64,000 nt of DNA, from the NCBI RefSeq assembly GCF_014635565.1, contig NZ_BMDB01000001.1, forward strand, positions 62,001 to 126,000, read 5' to 3'. The position numbers and the translations under genes are program-made. Every line of letters begins with the position of its first letter. Position 1 is the first letter of the stretch. The stretch is from Phocicoccus schoeneichii. Its GTDB lineage: Bacteria > Bacillota > Bacilli > Staphylococcales > Salinicoccaceae. Under the pieces are notes generated by a model, which was not told where the DNA came from, searched no databases, and saw nothing but the letters and a program-made list of their open reading frames with translations. Of the stretch, positions 27,142-35,253 are shown in pieces.

Positions 27142-27777
27142 CTATTCCATCCTATGCGGGTTTAAGACGTTGAATCCTTTTTCAACAAGTGCGTCAATCG
27201 CTCTCTGTGGATTCATCGCATTCACTTTTAAGACGACAACTTTATGATTTGGTTTTTCTCTATTATCATAGATTGTGATTGATACAATACGGACTTTCAG
27301 TTCTTTCATTGTGTGACCAATGTCATGCACAATTCCAGGTTTATCAAATACATCAATTTCGATGATAGATCCTGGATATTTCATACCTGTAATTTCAATA
27401 AACGCGGACATAATATCCGTTTGAGTAACAATACCAATGAGCTTTCTATTTTTTACAACAGGGACTGCACCTAAATCAAATTGATGAAAGTCTACAGCTA
27501 ATTCTTCTACAAAGTCATATTCACTCGTCGATATTATATTTTTTTTCATAATTTCCTTTAGGCTATGATTCATTGTGACGTTTGTTTCTTGTGACAAAAT
27601 CGAGGGTAATGCTAAGTTAATATCCTTATCAGTAACAAGTCCAACGACATGTCTATCTTCATCTACGATAGGAACGTGTCTGATGTTATAAGCATTCATA
27701 AGAGTCATGGCTTGTTCTATTGTATCAGTTTCTTTAAGTGTTTTAACATTTTCAGTCATAATGGTTTTTACTAACAT
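27142..27777 (-). CDS. acuB: CBS-ACT domain protein AcuB
   Basis: The 211-aa protein has two CBS motifs (about 1-60 and 70-130), recognisable from MTENVKTLKETDTI and MKKNIISTSEYDF, then a C-terminal ACT-like domain (140-205, EIDVFDKPGIVHDIG). The CBS pair probably binds an adenine nucleotide. Located between acuA and acuC, it probably regulates the acetylation cycle; this is inference. Confidence 0.9.
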   Translation of the reverse strand: MLVKTIMTENVKTLKETDTIEQAMTLMNAYNIRHVPIVDEDRHVVGLVTDKDINLALPSILSQETNVTMNHSLKEIMKKNIISTSEYDFVEELAVDFHQFDLGAVPVVKNRKLIGIVTQTDIMSAFIEITGMKYPGSIIEIDVFDKPGIVHDIGHTMKELKVRIVSITIYDNREKPNHKVVVLKVNAMNPQRAIDALVEKGFNVLNPHRME

Positions 27778-27801
27778 GTGTTATAACTCCTTCAAATTAA
27801 A

Positions 27802-28434
27802 CTAAAAAAAGAATCGATTTTTAAAACGGATTTCATCAAAAATAATCATTTTATCATTATCAATATTTTTTCCAATACGTGCCATTAACGTATTTGCAGG
27901 ATGACTCGTAATCTCGGGGTCATTTGTTTGATATACTTCAAACCCAGCTTTCGCCATAAGCCGCACCATAATATCTTTATATTCATAGACATCCAATTTC
28001 GTGTTTTTAAGATCCCAGTGCCAGTAATATTCAGTGGTGAGAATAATGTAGTTTTCCATTTGTTCATCTTTAACAGAGAGTATTAAAAGTTTTGATGCTA
28101 ACTTTGCACCACGGTGTTTTTTAGCAACTTCAACAGCACCAAGTTCTAAAATAAAGGGATGGTTGCCTTCGCTCCAGCGTTCAAATTCATCTGGGAAGTG
28201 GAACGTGACATAACCCACGATATGATTTTCAATTTGTGCAACGATGATTCTACCTTCTTCAAGTTCGGCAATTTCTATCAAAGCTTCGAACTGATCTTTT
28301 GGTCTACGAAATGCTGTTAATTCAGAATCAAAGGTGTAAGTCTTAAGTTTTTCTGGAGAAATTGGACCTTCTATAACATACTCAAGACCATTGATATTAT
28401 AGGATTCCTTGAAGTATTTTTTAGGGTGAATCAA
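27802..28434 (-). CDS. acuA: Acetyltransferase AcuA
   Basis: The 210-aa GNAT acetyltransferase inactivates acetyl-CoA synthetase by acetylating its active-site lysine in Bacillus. The acetyl-CoA loop KHRGAKLAS (near 112-120) and FDSELTAFRRP near residue 35 match AcuA. It starts with TTG, seven bases after GGAGG. It heads the acuABC operon and diverges from its target gene acsA, with about 100 bases in between. Confidence 0.92.
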   Translation of the reverse strand: MIHPKKYFKESYNINGLEYVIEGPISPEKLKTYTFDSELTAFRRPKDQFEALIEIAELEEGRIIVAQIENHIVGYVTFHFPDEFERWSEGNHPFILELGAVEVAKKHRGAKLASKLLILSVKDEQMENYIILTTEYYWHWDLKNTKLDVYEYKDIMVRLMAKAGFEVYQTNDPEITSHPANTLMARIGKNIDNDKMIIFDEIRFKNRFFF

Positions 28435-28464
28435 AAAATCACCTCCGTAATTAAATTAATTATT

Positions 28465-28513
28465 TTGATAATATATTCAAGTTCATTATATAATAGTTCT
28501 TGAGAATAACCAA
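28465..28513. promoter_or_regulatory. Overlapping divergent promoters of acsA and acuABC
   Basis: For acsA: TTGATA 28465-28470, 18-base spacer, TATAAT 28489-28494. For acuABC (minus strand): TTGGTT (28513-28508), 17-base spacer, TATAAT (28490-28485). The two -10 boxes share bases, so RNA polymerase probably cannot occupy both at once. No clear cre was found here. Confidence 0.7.
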
Positions 28514-28534
28514 AGTATACATAGGAGTGATTGG

Positions 28535-30247
28535 ATGGAACACGAAATTTACAAATCGGTTGATCAAAATCCGAATATGAAAGATTACGAAGCAACGGTT
28601 AAGAACTTTTCATGGGACGATATTGAGAGAAACTTCTCTTGGTCTGAAACAGGAAAAGTAAACATTGCGTACGAAGCAATCGACCGACATGTAGATGAAG
28701 GTCATGGAGACAAAGTTGCATTACACTATCGTGATGACAACGGAACGCGTTCATTTACGTTCAAAGAAATGAAAGCACTCACAAATAAAGCAGCGAACGT
28801 TTTTAAAGCGCATGATATTAAAAAAGGAGACCGTGTGTTTATCTTTATGCCACGTTCACCTGAATTATACTTTGCGCTACTTGGCGCTGTGAAACTAGGA
28901 GCAATTGTGGGTCCATTATTTGAGGCTTTCATGGAAAAAGCAGTCACAGACCGATTAAAGGACTCAGAGGCACAAGCAGTTGTAACAACACCTGATTTAC
29001 TACCAAGAATTCCTGTTGCGGATATCGATACTTTAGAGCACGTATTTGTTGTTGGTGAACATGAAGAGGGCGACAAAATTGTTGACTTCTCTGAAGCATT
29101 CGAAGACGCAAGTGATGAGTTAGAAATCGAGTGGGTAGATCGTGAAGATGGATTAATTTTACACTATACAAGTGGTTCAACAGGTGCACCTAAAGGTGTA
29201 TTACACGTTCATAATGTCATGGTCCAACAATTTATTTCAGCGAAATATGTTTTAGATATTAAAGAAGACGACGTATACTGGTGTACAGCTGACCCAGGTT
29301 GGGTGACAGGTACATCTTACGGAATCTTTGGACCATGGTTAAACCGTGCAACAAACGTAGTTGTCGGTGGAAGATTCTCACCTGACGCTTGGTACGGTGC
29401 ATTAGAAGATCTTAAAGTGTCTATTTGGTATTCAGCACCAACAGCATTCAGAATGCTTATGGGAGCTGGAGACGAAGAAGTTAAGAAATATGACCTGTCT
29501 AACTTAAGGCACATGCTTTCAGTAGGGGAACCATTAAACCCTGAAGTAATCAAATGGGCAGACAAAGTGTTTGATCTAAGAATTCATGACACTTGGTGGA
29601 TGACTGAAACAGGTGCACACATGATCGTGAACTTCCCAGCAATGGATATTAAAGCTGGAGCGATGGGTAAACCACTACCAGGTATTGAAGCAGCAATTGT
29701 TGACGATAACGGTAACGAATTACCACCAATGCGCATGGGTAACTTAGCTATGAAAGCACCATGGCCAGCAATGATGAGAGAAATCTGGGGCAACCCTGAG
29801 AAATATAAATCTTACTTTATCGGTGACTGGTATGTATCTGGTGACTCAGCTTATGTGGACGAAGATGGATACTTCTTCTTCCAAGGTCGTGTAGATGACG
29901 TAATCATGACTGCGGGTGAAAGAGTTGGTCCGTTCGAGATCGAATCTAAACTGTTAGAGCATGAAGCGGTTCAAGAAGCTGGGGTAATCGGTAAGCCAGA
30001 TCCAATCCGTGGTGAAATCGTTAAAGCCTTCATCGCGCTACGTGAAGGTTATGAGCCAAGTGATGAACTAAAAATAGAAATCAGAGACTTTGTTAAACTT
30101 GGACTTGCAGCACACGCTGCACCAAGAGAAATTGAATTTAAAGATAAACTTCCAAAAACACGTAGTGGTAAAATCATGAGACGTGTACTTAAGGCTTGGG
30201 AATTAAATCTCGATGCCGGAGACTTATCTTCAATGGATGACGATTAA
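28535..30247 (+). CDS. acsA: Acetyl-CoA synthetase (AMP-forming)
   Basis: The 570-aa adenylate-forming enzyme makes acetyl-CoA from acetate and ATP. The P-loop TSGSTGAPKG (212-221), the WWMTETG motif, GEPLNPEV and the acylation-site lysine K546 in TRSGKIMRR are present; K546 is the residue AcuA would modify. Length matches the shorter Bacillus AcsA. AGGAG precedes the ATG. It is divergent from acuABC and ends at its own terminator. Confidence 0.95.
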   Translation: MEHEIYKSVDQNPNMKDYEATVKNFSWDDIERNFSWSETGKVNIAYEAIDRHVDEGHGDKVALHYRDDNGTRSFTFKEMKALTNKAANVFKAHDIKKGDRVFIFMPRSPELYFALLGAVKLGAIVGPLFEAFMEKAVTDRLKDSEAQAVVTTPDLLPRIPVADIDTLEHVFVVGEHEEGDKIVDFSEAFEDASDELEIEWVDREDGLILHYTSGSTGAPKGVLHVHNVMVQQFISAKYVLDIKEDDVYWCTADPGWVTGTSYGIFGPWLNRATNVVVGGRFSPDAWYGALEDLKVSIWYSAPTAFRMLMGAGDEEVKKYDLSNLRHMLSVGEPLNPEVIKWADKVFDLRIHDTWWMTETGAHMIVNFPAMDIKAGAMGKPLPGIEAAIVDDNGNELPPMRMGNLAMKAPWPAMMREIWGNPEKYKSYFIGDWYVSGDSAYVDEDGYFFFQGRVDDVIMTAGERVGPFEIESKLLEHEAVQEAGVIGKPDPIRGEIVKAFIALREGYEPSDELKIEIRDFVKLGLAAHAAPREIEFKDKLPKTRSGKIMRRVLKAWELNLDAGDLSSMDDD

Positions 30248-30260
30248 TATTATTTTTAAA

Positions 30261-30291
30261 GATAAAGACATGCGTGTCTTTATCTTTTTTT
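30261..30291 (+). terminator. Intrinsic terminator of acsA
   Basis: Stem GATAAAGACA/TGTCTTTATC with a four-base loop, followed by seven T. Confidence 0.85.
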
Positions 30292-30419
30292 GTACAAATT
30301 GACCAATATAATTAAATGTTTTGAATATAAAACCGTTTTCTATGGTCTAAAATATACAACTATGTAATAATAAGTATTGAAGATAGCTTTATCTAACATA
30401 GACTTTAGGAGATGAAAGA

Positions 30420-32087
30420 ATGGCACATTTAACTGACCAGGAGATTGCTTCAAAAGCAACAATCCGTCCAATTGGTGAAATCGCAGAGAAAGCAGGCATT
30501 CCGGATGAGGCACTTGAGCTATATGGTAAATATAAAGCAAAAGTAGACATCAAAAACCTTAAAGGTAATGCGGATGACTCTAAGCTTGTTCTTGTAACTG
30601 CTATGAACCCAACTCCAGCAGGAGAAGGTAAATCAACAGTTACAGTTGGACTTGCTGATGCGTTTAACCAGTTAGATCAGAAAGTTATGGTAGCATTACG
30701 TGAACCTTCACTAGGACCTGTCATGGGTATCAAGGGTGGAGCAACTGGTGGTGGATACGCGCAAGTATTACCAATGGAGGAAATCAACTTACACTTCAAC
30801 GGTGACTTACACGCGATTACTGCAGCAAACAACACACTTTCTGCTCTTATCGACAACCACATTCATCAAGGAAACGAACTAGGCATTGACCAAAGACGTA
30901 TTACTTGGAAACGCGTTGTTGACATCAACGACCGTGAACTAAGAAATGTAGTGGTTGGACTTGGTGGACCAACTCAAGGTGTACCGCGTCAAGATGGGTT
31001 TGACATCACAGTAGCAAGTGAAATCATGGCAGTTCTTTGTCTTGCAACAGACTTAATGGACCTAAAAGCTAGACTTGCGAAAATTGTATTTGGTTACACA
31101 TTCGACAAAAAACCTGTAACGGTTGGTGAGCTTGGCGTAGAAGGCGCGCTTACTTTACTTCTTAAAGAAGCAATTAAACCAAACTTAGTACAAACTATGG
31201 AAGGAACTCCAGCACTTATTCATGGTGGACCTTTCGCAAACATTGCACATGGTTGTAACTCAATCATTGCAACAAACACAGCACGTAAACTCTCAGACAT
31301 CGTTGTAACTGAATGTGGATTCGGTTCTGACTTAGGTGGAGAGAAGTTTATGGACATCAAAGCACGCTTTGGTGGATTCAAACCAAACGCAATCGTTTTA
31401 GTCGCAACAATCCGTGCTTTAAAAATGAATGGTGGAGTAGCGAAAACAGATCTTGGTGCTGAAAACGTTGACGCATTAAAAACAGGTATCGTTAACTTAG
31501 AAAAACACATCGAAAACGCTCGTAAATTCGGTGTAGAACCAATTGTTGCATTAAACGACTTTGTAACAGACACTGATGCGGAAAGAAACTTCGTATTAGA
31601 CTGGTGTAAAGAGCGCGACGTAAAAGTTGCACTTACACAAGTTTGGGAAAAAGGTGGTAAGGGTGGTATTGACCTTGCTAAACAAGTACTTGAAGCACTT
31701 GAAACAGAAAACAACTTCAAGCACCTGTATGAGGACGAACTACCAATCGCTGATAAGATTGAAAAAATCGTTACTGAAGTATACGGTGGAGATGGCGTAA
31801 TCTTCACAGATAAAGCAAAGAGACAACTTAAAGAGATTGAAGACAATGGTTGGGGTCACTTCCCAGTATGTATGGCGAAAACGCAATACTCATTATCAGA
31901 TGATCCTAAAAAATTAGGTAGACCAACTGGATTTACAGTTACAGTACGTGAACTCATTGCGAAGACTGGTGCAGGATTCGTAGTTGCACTTACTGGTGAT
32001 ATTATGACAATGCCAGGACTTCCAAAAGTACCATCAGCGAATGCGATGGACGTTAAAGAAGACGGTACGTCAACTGGTTTATTCTAA
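30420..32087 (+). CDS. fhs: Formate-tetrahydrofolate ligase
   Basis: The 555-aa enzyme condenses formate, ATP and tetrahydrofolate into 10-formyl-THF for purine and initiator-tRNA synthesis. The P-loop region TPAGEGKST (near 63-71), [20 protein letters not shown] and the C-terminal [10 protein letters not shown] are characteristic. TAGGAG lies upstream of the ATG. It is monocistronic with a terminator directly after it; acsA-fhs order is also seen in staphylococci. Confidence 0.97.
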   Translation: MAHLTDQEIASKATIRPIGEIAEKAGIPDEALELYGKYKAKVDIKNLKGNADDSKLVLVTAMNPTPAGEGKSTVTVGLADAFNQLDQKVMVALREPSLGPVMGIKGGATGGGYAQVLPMEEINLHFNGDLHAITAANNTLSALIDNHIHQGNELGIDQRRITWKRVVDINDRELRNVVVGLGGPTQGVPRQDGFDITVASEIMAVLCLATDLMDLKARLAKIVFGYTFDKKPVTVGELGVEGALTLLLKEAIKPNLVQTMEGTPALIHGGPFANIAHGCNSIIATNTARKLSDIVVTECGFGSDLGGEKFMDIKARFGGFKPNAIVLVATIRALKMNGGVAKTDLGAENVDALKTGIVNLEKHIENARKFGVEPIVALNDFVTDTDAERNFVLDWCKERDVKVALTQVWEKGGKGGIDLAKQVLEALETENNFKHLYEDELPIADKIEKIVTEVYGGDGVIFTDKAKRQLKEIEDNGWGHFPVCMAKTQYSLSDDPKKLGRPTGFTVTVRELIAKTGAGFVVALTGDIMTMPGLPKVPSANAMDVKEDGTSTGLF

Positions 32088-32093
32088 AATCTT

Positions 32094-32125
32094 AAAAGCA
32101 TACTTCTTTGGAAGTATGCTTTTTT
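32094..32125 (+). terminator. Intrinsic terminator of fhs
   Basis: Stem AAAAGCATACTTC/GAAGTATGCTTTT with a T-rich tail. Confidence 0.88.
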
Positions 32126-32144
32126 CAAAATTTCAGAGGTAATT

Positions 32145-32342
32145 ATGAGAATTAGAAGTAGAAAGTTATTGTATTCCTATGCGGCACTATTATTTGTCCT
32201 TGGGTTTATCTTTGTATATATGGTAAACAAAGAACGCATCATTGTGTTCACATTCTTAGCAGGCGCATTCATACTGATGATGGTTATATACGAAGAATGG
32301 ACGAGATACGTACTTAGGAAGAAAGACAAAGGTAAGAAGTAG
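32145..32342 (+). CDS. Small two-helix membrane protein (65 aa)
   Basis: The peptide has two hydrophobic stretches (about 8-26 and 31-50) with a basic start (RIRSRK) and a lysine-rich tail, so the tail is probably in the cytoplasm. AGAGG precedes the ATG. It lies between the fhs terminator and another small membrane gene. No family recognised. Confidence 0.55.
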   Translation: MRIRSRKLLYSYAALLFVLGFIFVYMVNKERIIVFTFLAGAFILMMVIYEEWTRYVLRKKDKGKK

Positions 32343-32441
32343 GTTCAAGTTAAATTGATTTACTACTCAAAAGGTGAACTTTTAAATGATAAGAAGAAAA
32401 GATTATATAGAGTTTCTCGTAGAAATAGTTAGGTGATTAAA

Positions 32442-32624
32442 ATGGATGAAAAAAAAGAAAATATATATATCATTTTGGTAGTCGCTTTATATATACTTAT
32501 GGACGGAATTATAATTCCATTACTACCAGGTTCATCTTGGTTAAATGTTTTTTTTGGACTAGTAATATCACTCTCTATTGGAGGCTTCGGACTCTATTTT
32601 CTTCAAAAATATAAAAATTCATAA
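32442..32624 (+). CDS. Small two-helix membrane protein (60 aa)
   Basis: The 60-aa product has two hydrophobic helices (about 8-28 and 37-54) separated by PGSSW. The frame also has a GTG at 32433, but AGGTGA sits right on that codon and five bases before the ATG at 32442, so the ATG is chosen. It ends at a strong terminator. Function unknown. Confidence 0.55.
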   Translation: MDEKKENIYIILVVALYILMDGIIIPLLPGSSWLNVFFGLVISLSIGGFGLYFLQKYKNS

Positions 32625-32632
32625 AAATTAGA

Positions 32633-32658
32633 GACTAGCTATGGCTAGTCTTTTTTTT
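32633..32658 (+). terminator. Intrinsic terminator after the 60-aa gene
   Basis: Stem GACTAGC/GCTAGTC with a four-base loop and eight T. Confidence 0.85.
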
Positions 32659-32833
32659 GTTGATTTCTCTTTCTAAAAACTTGGAGTAAATAACTAAGCG
32701 TACCACCAAAACCGAAGATTATCATTTGATGAGTAAATGTATCCCATGTTATTAATTCAAACTTAATATTAAGTGTTGCATAGAAACCTACAAAACAGAT
32801 GTAAAACAGAAGTAAATACAATATTTCTCTCAT
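32645..32833 (-). CDS. Small two-helix membrane protein (62 aa), minus strand
   Basis: The product has two hydrophobic helices (about 4-21 and 36-52) and a basic tail (RKRNQQKKD). GGAGG sits upstream of the ATG on the minus strand. Its 3' end overlaps the convergent terminator. No family recognised; the good ribosome binding site is the main support. Confidence 0.55.
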   Translation of the reverse strand: MREILYLLLFYICFVGFYATLNIKFELITWDTFTHQMIIFGFGGTLSYLLQVFRKRNQQKKD

Positions 32834-32960
32834 AGCTGTATCCTCCGGTGAGATTTCTTTTTATTTTATTATAAAGTTATTTTAGTAAATACACGAATGA
32901 TAATTATAGAAATATTAAAATTAAGCTATACTAATAAAAAGAAGATCAGGAGATGATCGT

Positions 32961-33734
32961 TTGAATAAATGGAAGTTCAAGTTAGTTTTAATACTTACAA
33001 TACTAGGCACTATCGGAATCATTGCGCTAATTCCATATTCAATGACGACACTACAGACAAGTGAACTCATTCCAGAGGGTATTTCTTTATCTTTTGTAAT
33101 GACAGTAAACACAATCGCTCAAGTGATTCAACTTTTTGTAATGGTGCTCATTGGAGTGCGATTACAAGATAGAGTAGGGTTAGGCGCACCAATTTCCGAT
33201 GGGTTTGTGTATGGAAAGGAAGTTCCGAAAATCTCAGGTAAATGGATGTTAATTGGGGTTGTAGGATCTGTTATCGGCTCACTAGCAGTCATATTACTTG
33301 ATGTGTTTGTATATACTCCAAACATTGAGATGCCAAGCGGACAGGTTACAGAAACTATTTGGTGGCAAGGAGTACTTGCGAGTTTATATGGTGGAATCAC
33401 AGAAGAATTAATGCTTCGATTATTTGTGATGACACTTATCGTTTGGATCATTGCCGTGATATTTAAAAAAGATAAAAACAGCATACCAAAAAGTGTTTAC
33501 TTTACCGCTATTGTATTGACTGCATTGTTATTTGGACTAGGACATCTACCAGCAACAGCTCAAGTATTTGGTGAGCTGACTACAATTCTAGTTGTGAGAG
33601 CGCTCGTCTTAAATGGACTCCTAGGACTATGGTTCGGGTACTTGTACTGGAAGAAAGGTCTAGAATATGCGATGATCGCACATTTCTCGGCAGACATTTT
33701 CTTACATGTGATATTTGCGTCGATAGTAGGATAA
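32961..33734 (+). CDS. CPBP (CAAX-like) family intramembrane metalloprotease
   Basis: The 257-aa protein has about seven to eight hydrophobic helices and the three CPBP/Abi motifs: E148-E149-x3-R153, then FGLGH, and a later HFSADIFLH. Members include eukaryotic Rce1 and bacterial proteins linked to bacteriocin immunity or protein secretion. It starts with TTG, seven bases after AGGAGA. No bacteriocin gene is visible next to it, so the substrate is open. Confidence 0.85.
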   Translation: MNKWKFKLVLILTILGTIGIIALIPYSMTTLQTSELIPEGISLSFVMTVNTIAQVIQLFVMVLIGVRLQDRVGLGAPISDGFVYGKEVPKISGKWMLIGVVGSVIGSLAVILLDVFVYTPNIEMPSGQVTETIWWQGVLASLYGGITEELMLRLFVMTLIVWIIAVIFKKDKNSIPKSVYFTAIVLTALLFGLGHLPATAQVFGELTTILVVRALVLNGLLGLWFGYLYWKKGLEYAMIAHFSADIFLHVIFASIVG

Positions 33735-33752
33735 GAAATAGGGGCATTTGAT

Positions 33753-34238
33753 ATGAAGTATTTAATCCGAAAAATGAGTATAGAAGATATTAAAGAGGTT
33801 CAGAATGTTGCTAAGAAAAGTTGGCATGCTACATATGAAGGAATTATTCCTCGCGAAATACAAGATAACTTTTTAAAGCATGCGTATAGTGATGATATGA
33901 TGGAATACCGATTAAAAAATTCAAACATGTTTGTAGCAGAAGTTGAAGGAGAAGTCATCGGATTTATTAATTTTTCATCACTAAATGAAAATAACGAAAG
34001 TGAACTAAGTGCGATTTACATAAATCCAGAATACCAAGGTCATGGTATAGGAACACAATTGCTTCAAGTATGTACTTCTGAACTTACAAAATTAAAAGCG
34101 ATATATCTTGATGTTGAAAAAGAGAATAATAGTGGGCTAAGTTTTTATAAGAAAAAAGGGTTTGAAGTAGTAGACGAATATGGTGACAACTTTGATGGCC
34201 ATATATTGAAAACATTTAGAATGAAATTAGGAATATAG
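33753..34238 (+). CDS. GNAT family N-acetyltransferase
   Basis: The 161-aa protein has the GNAT order: an N-terminal helix with WHATYEGIIP (near 26-36), acetyl-CoA loop YQGHGIGTQLL (near 94-104) and a final FYKKKGFEVV strand. It resembles general staphylococcal GNATs of unknown substrate. It starts 18 bases after the CPBP protease stop, so both may be co-transcribed. Confidence 0.85.
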   Translation: MKYLIRKMSIEDIKEVQNVAKKSWHATYEGIIPREIQDNFLKHAYSDDMMEYRLKNSNMFVAEVEGEVIGFINFSSLNENNESELSAIYINPEYQGHGIGTQLLQVCTSELTKLKAIYLDVEKENNSGLSFYKKKGFEVVDEYGDNFDGHILKTFRMKLGI

Positions 34239-34303
34239 TGTATGTAAATAGTTATAGTTAAAGATGAGAGTAGTTCAAACTTATGTATTAACGAAATTAA
34301 ATA

Positions 34304-34338
34304 AAACCTCTTAATCTGGTATTACAACCAAATTAGGA
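34304..34338. terminator. Bidirectional intrinsic terminator
   Basis: The hairpin arms AAACCTCTTAAT and ATTAGGAGGTTT (one G-T pair) lie between convergent genes. T tracts follow on both strands. Confidence 0.7.
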
Positions 34339-34349
34339 GGTTTTTCTAT

Positions 34350-35171
34350 TTATTTCAACTTCTGATACGCACCAATTGCTACTGACATATCATAATATGC
34401 GGTTCCAACTGATTTAAATATTGTAATATCTGTGTCACTGCGGTCTATCTCTTTATCGATCATATCCTTTAGCGCCACAGGTTTTTCCCATGAGAAGTCT
34501 CCTGTCTCTACCGCATGGATGAATTCTCCTGCTTCAACAATGACAGCGTCCATATCATCAAAAATGACGTGACGCGCTACCTTGATTGACTCTTCGTTAA
34601 TCTCTCTCATATGAGGCATATACGTGCCAAGTCCGTTGATATGTGCGCCTGATTTCACATATTCATGATCAAACACTGCTTTTGTACTGTTTGTTGCTGT
34701 GTTGATAATATCTGAGACTTTAGTTAGCGCGTTCACATCATTCGCAACTTCAATCTCAGCAGTTACTCCAAATGTTTCTAATCTCTCTTTAAACGCATGT
34801 GCTTTTTCTTCTGTTCTATTGAAAAGCACAATGCGCTCAATATCACGGACTTCTAGAACACCTAGCGCTTGTTCAAATGCCATTCCGCCTGTACCGATAA
34901 CTCCCAAAACTTTAGCATCTTTACGTGACTGAATGTCTGTCGCAAGTCCTGTCATCGCTCCCGTACGAAGTATCGTAAGGTACGACGCTTCTAACGTTGC
35001 CACATTCTGTCCTGATTCTAGTTCAGTAATCACAGAAACGGCTTGAGTGGCTGGCATGTTTTTATCTTTATTATTAGGATAGATGGAAATGATTTTAATA
35101 GATGAATACAAAGACTCCACGTCAACGGATGGCATATAGAGCATCACGTTGTCATCATTTAAATGTAATAT
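34350..35171 (-). pseudogene. Ornithine cyclodeaminase/mu-crystallin family, 5'-truncated
   Basis: The remaining frame encodes the NAD-binding core of the family, with GVIGTGGMAFEQALGVL and RTGAMTGLATD, and an intact C-terminus, but lacks roughly 50-60 N-terminal residues. Homology-like sequence (ILHLNDDN) continues eight codons upstream of the first possible start (GTG 35147) and then meets a TAA at 35172-35174. That GTG has no ribosome binding site. Only about 80 bases remain before the PBP gene, so the missing 5' end is deleted rather than hidden in another frame. Functional members of the family are about 320 aa. Confidence 0.75.
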
Positions 35172-35220
35172 TTAGTAAGTATAAACATACAGATAATTTA
35201 TATTGATTTTTAAAACACAA

Positions 35221-35248
35221 AAAACCGAACTCTTTTGAGTTCGGTTCA
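35221..35248 (-). terminator. Intrinsic terminator of the class A PBP gene
   Basis: Read on the minus strand, AACCGAACTC/GAGTTCGGTT is followed by six T. Confidence 0.85.
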
Positions 35249-35253
35249 ATTTA

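Noticed and set aside
30332-30347. cre-like AACCGTTTTC upstream of fhs
   Set aside because: It has two mismatches at fixed cre positions, too weak to list beside the ccpA site.
31220-31846. 208-aa minus-strand frame in fhs
   Set aside because: It is a shadow of fhs codon use (Ser/Phe-rich) without a start signal.
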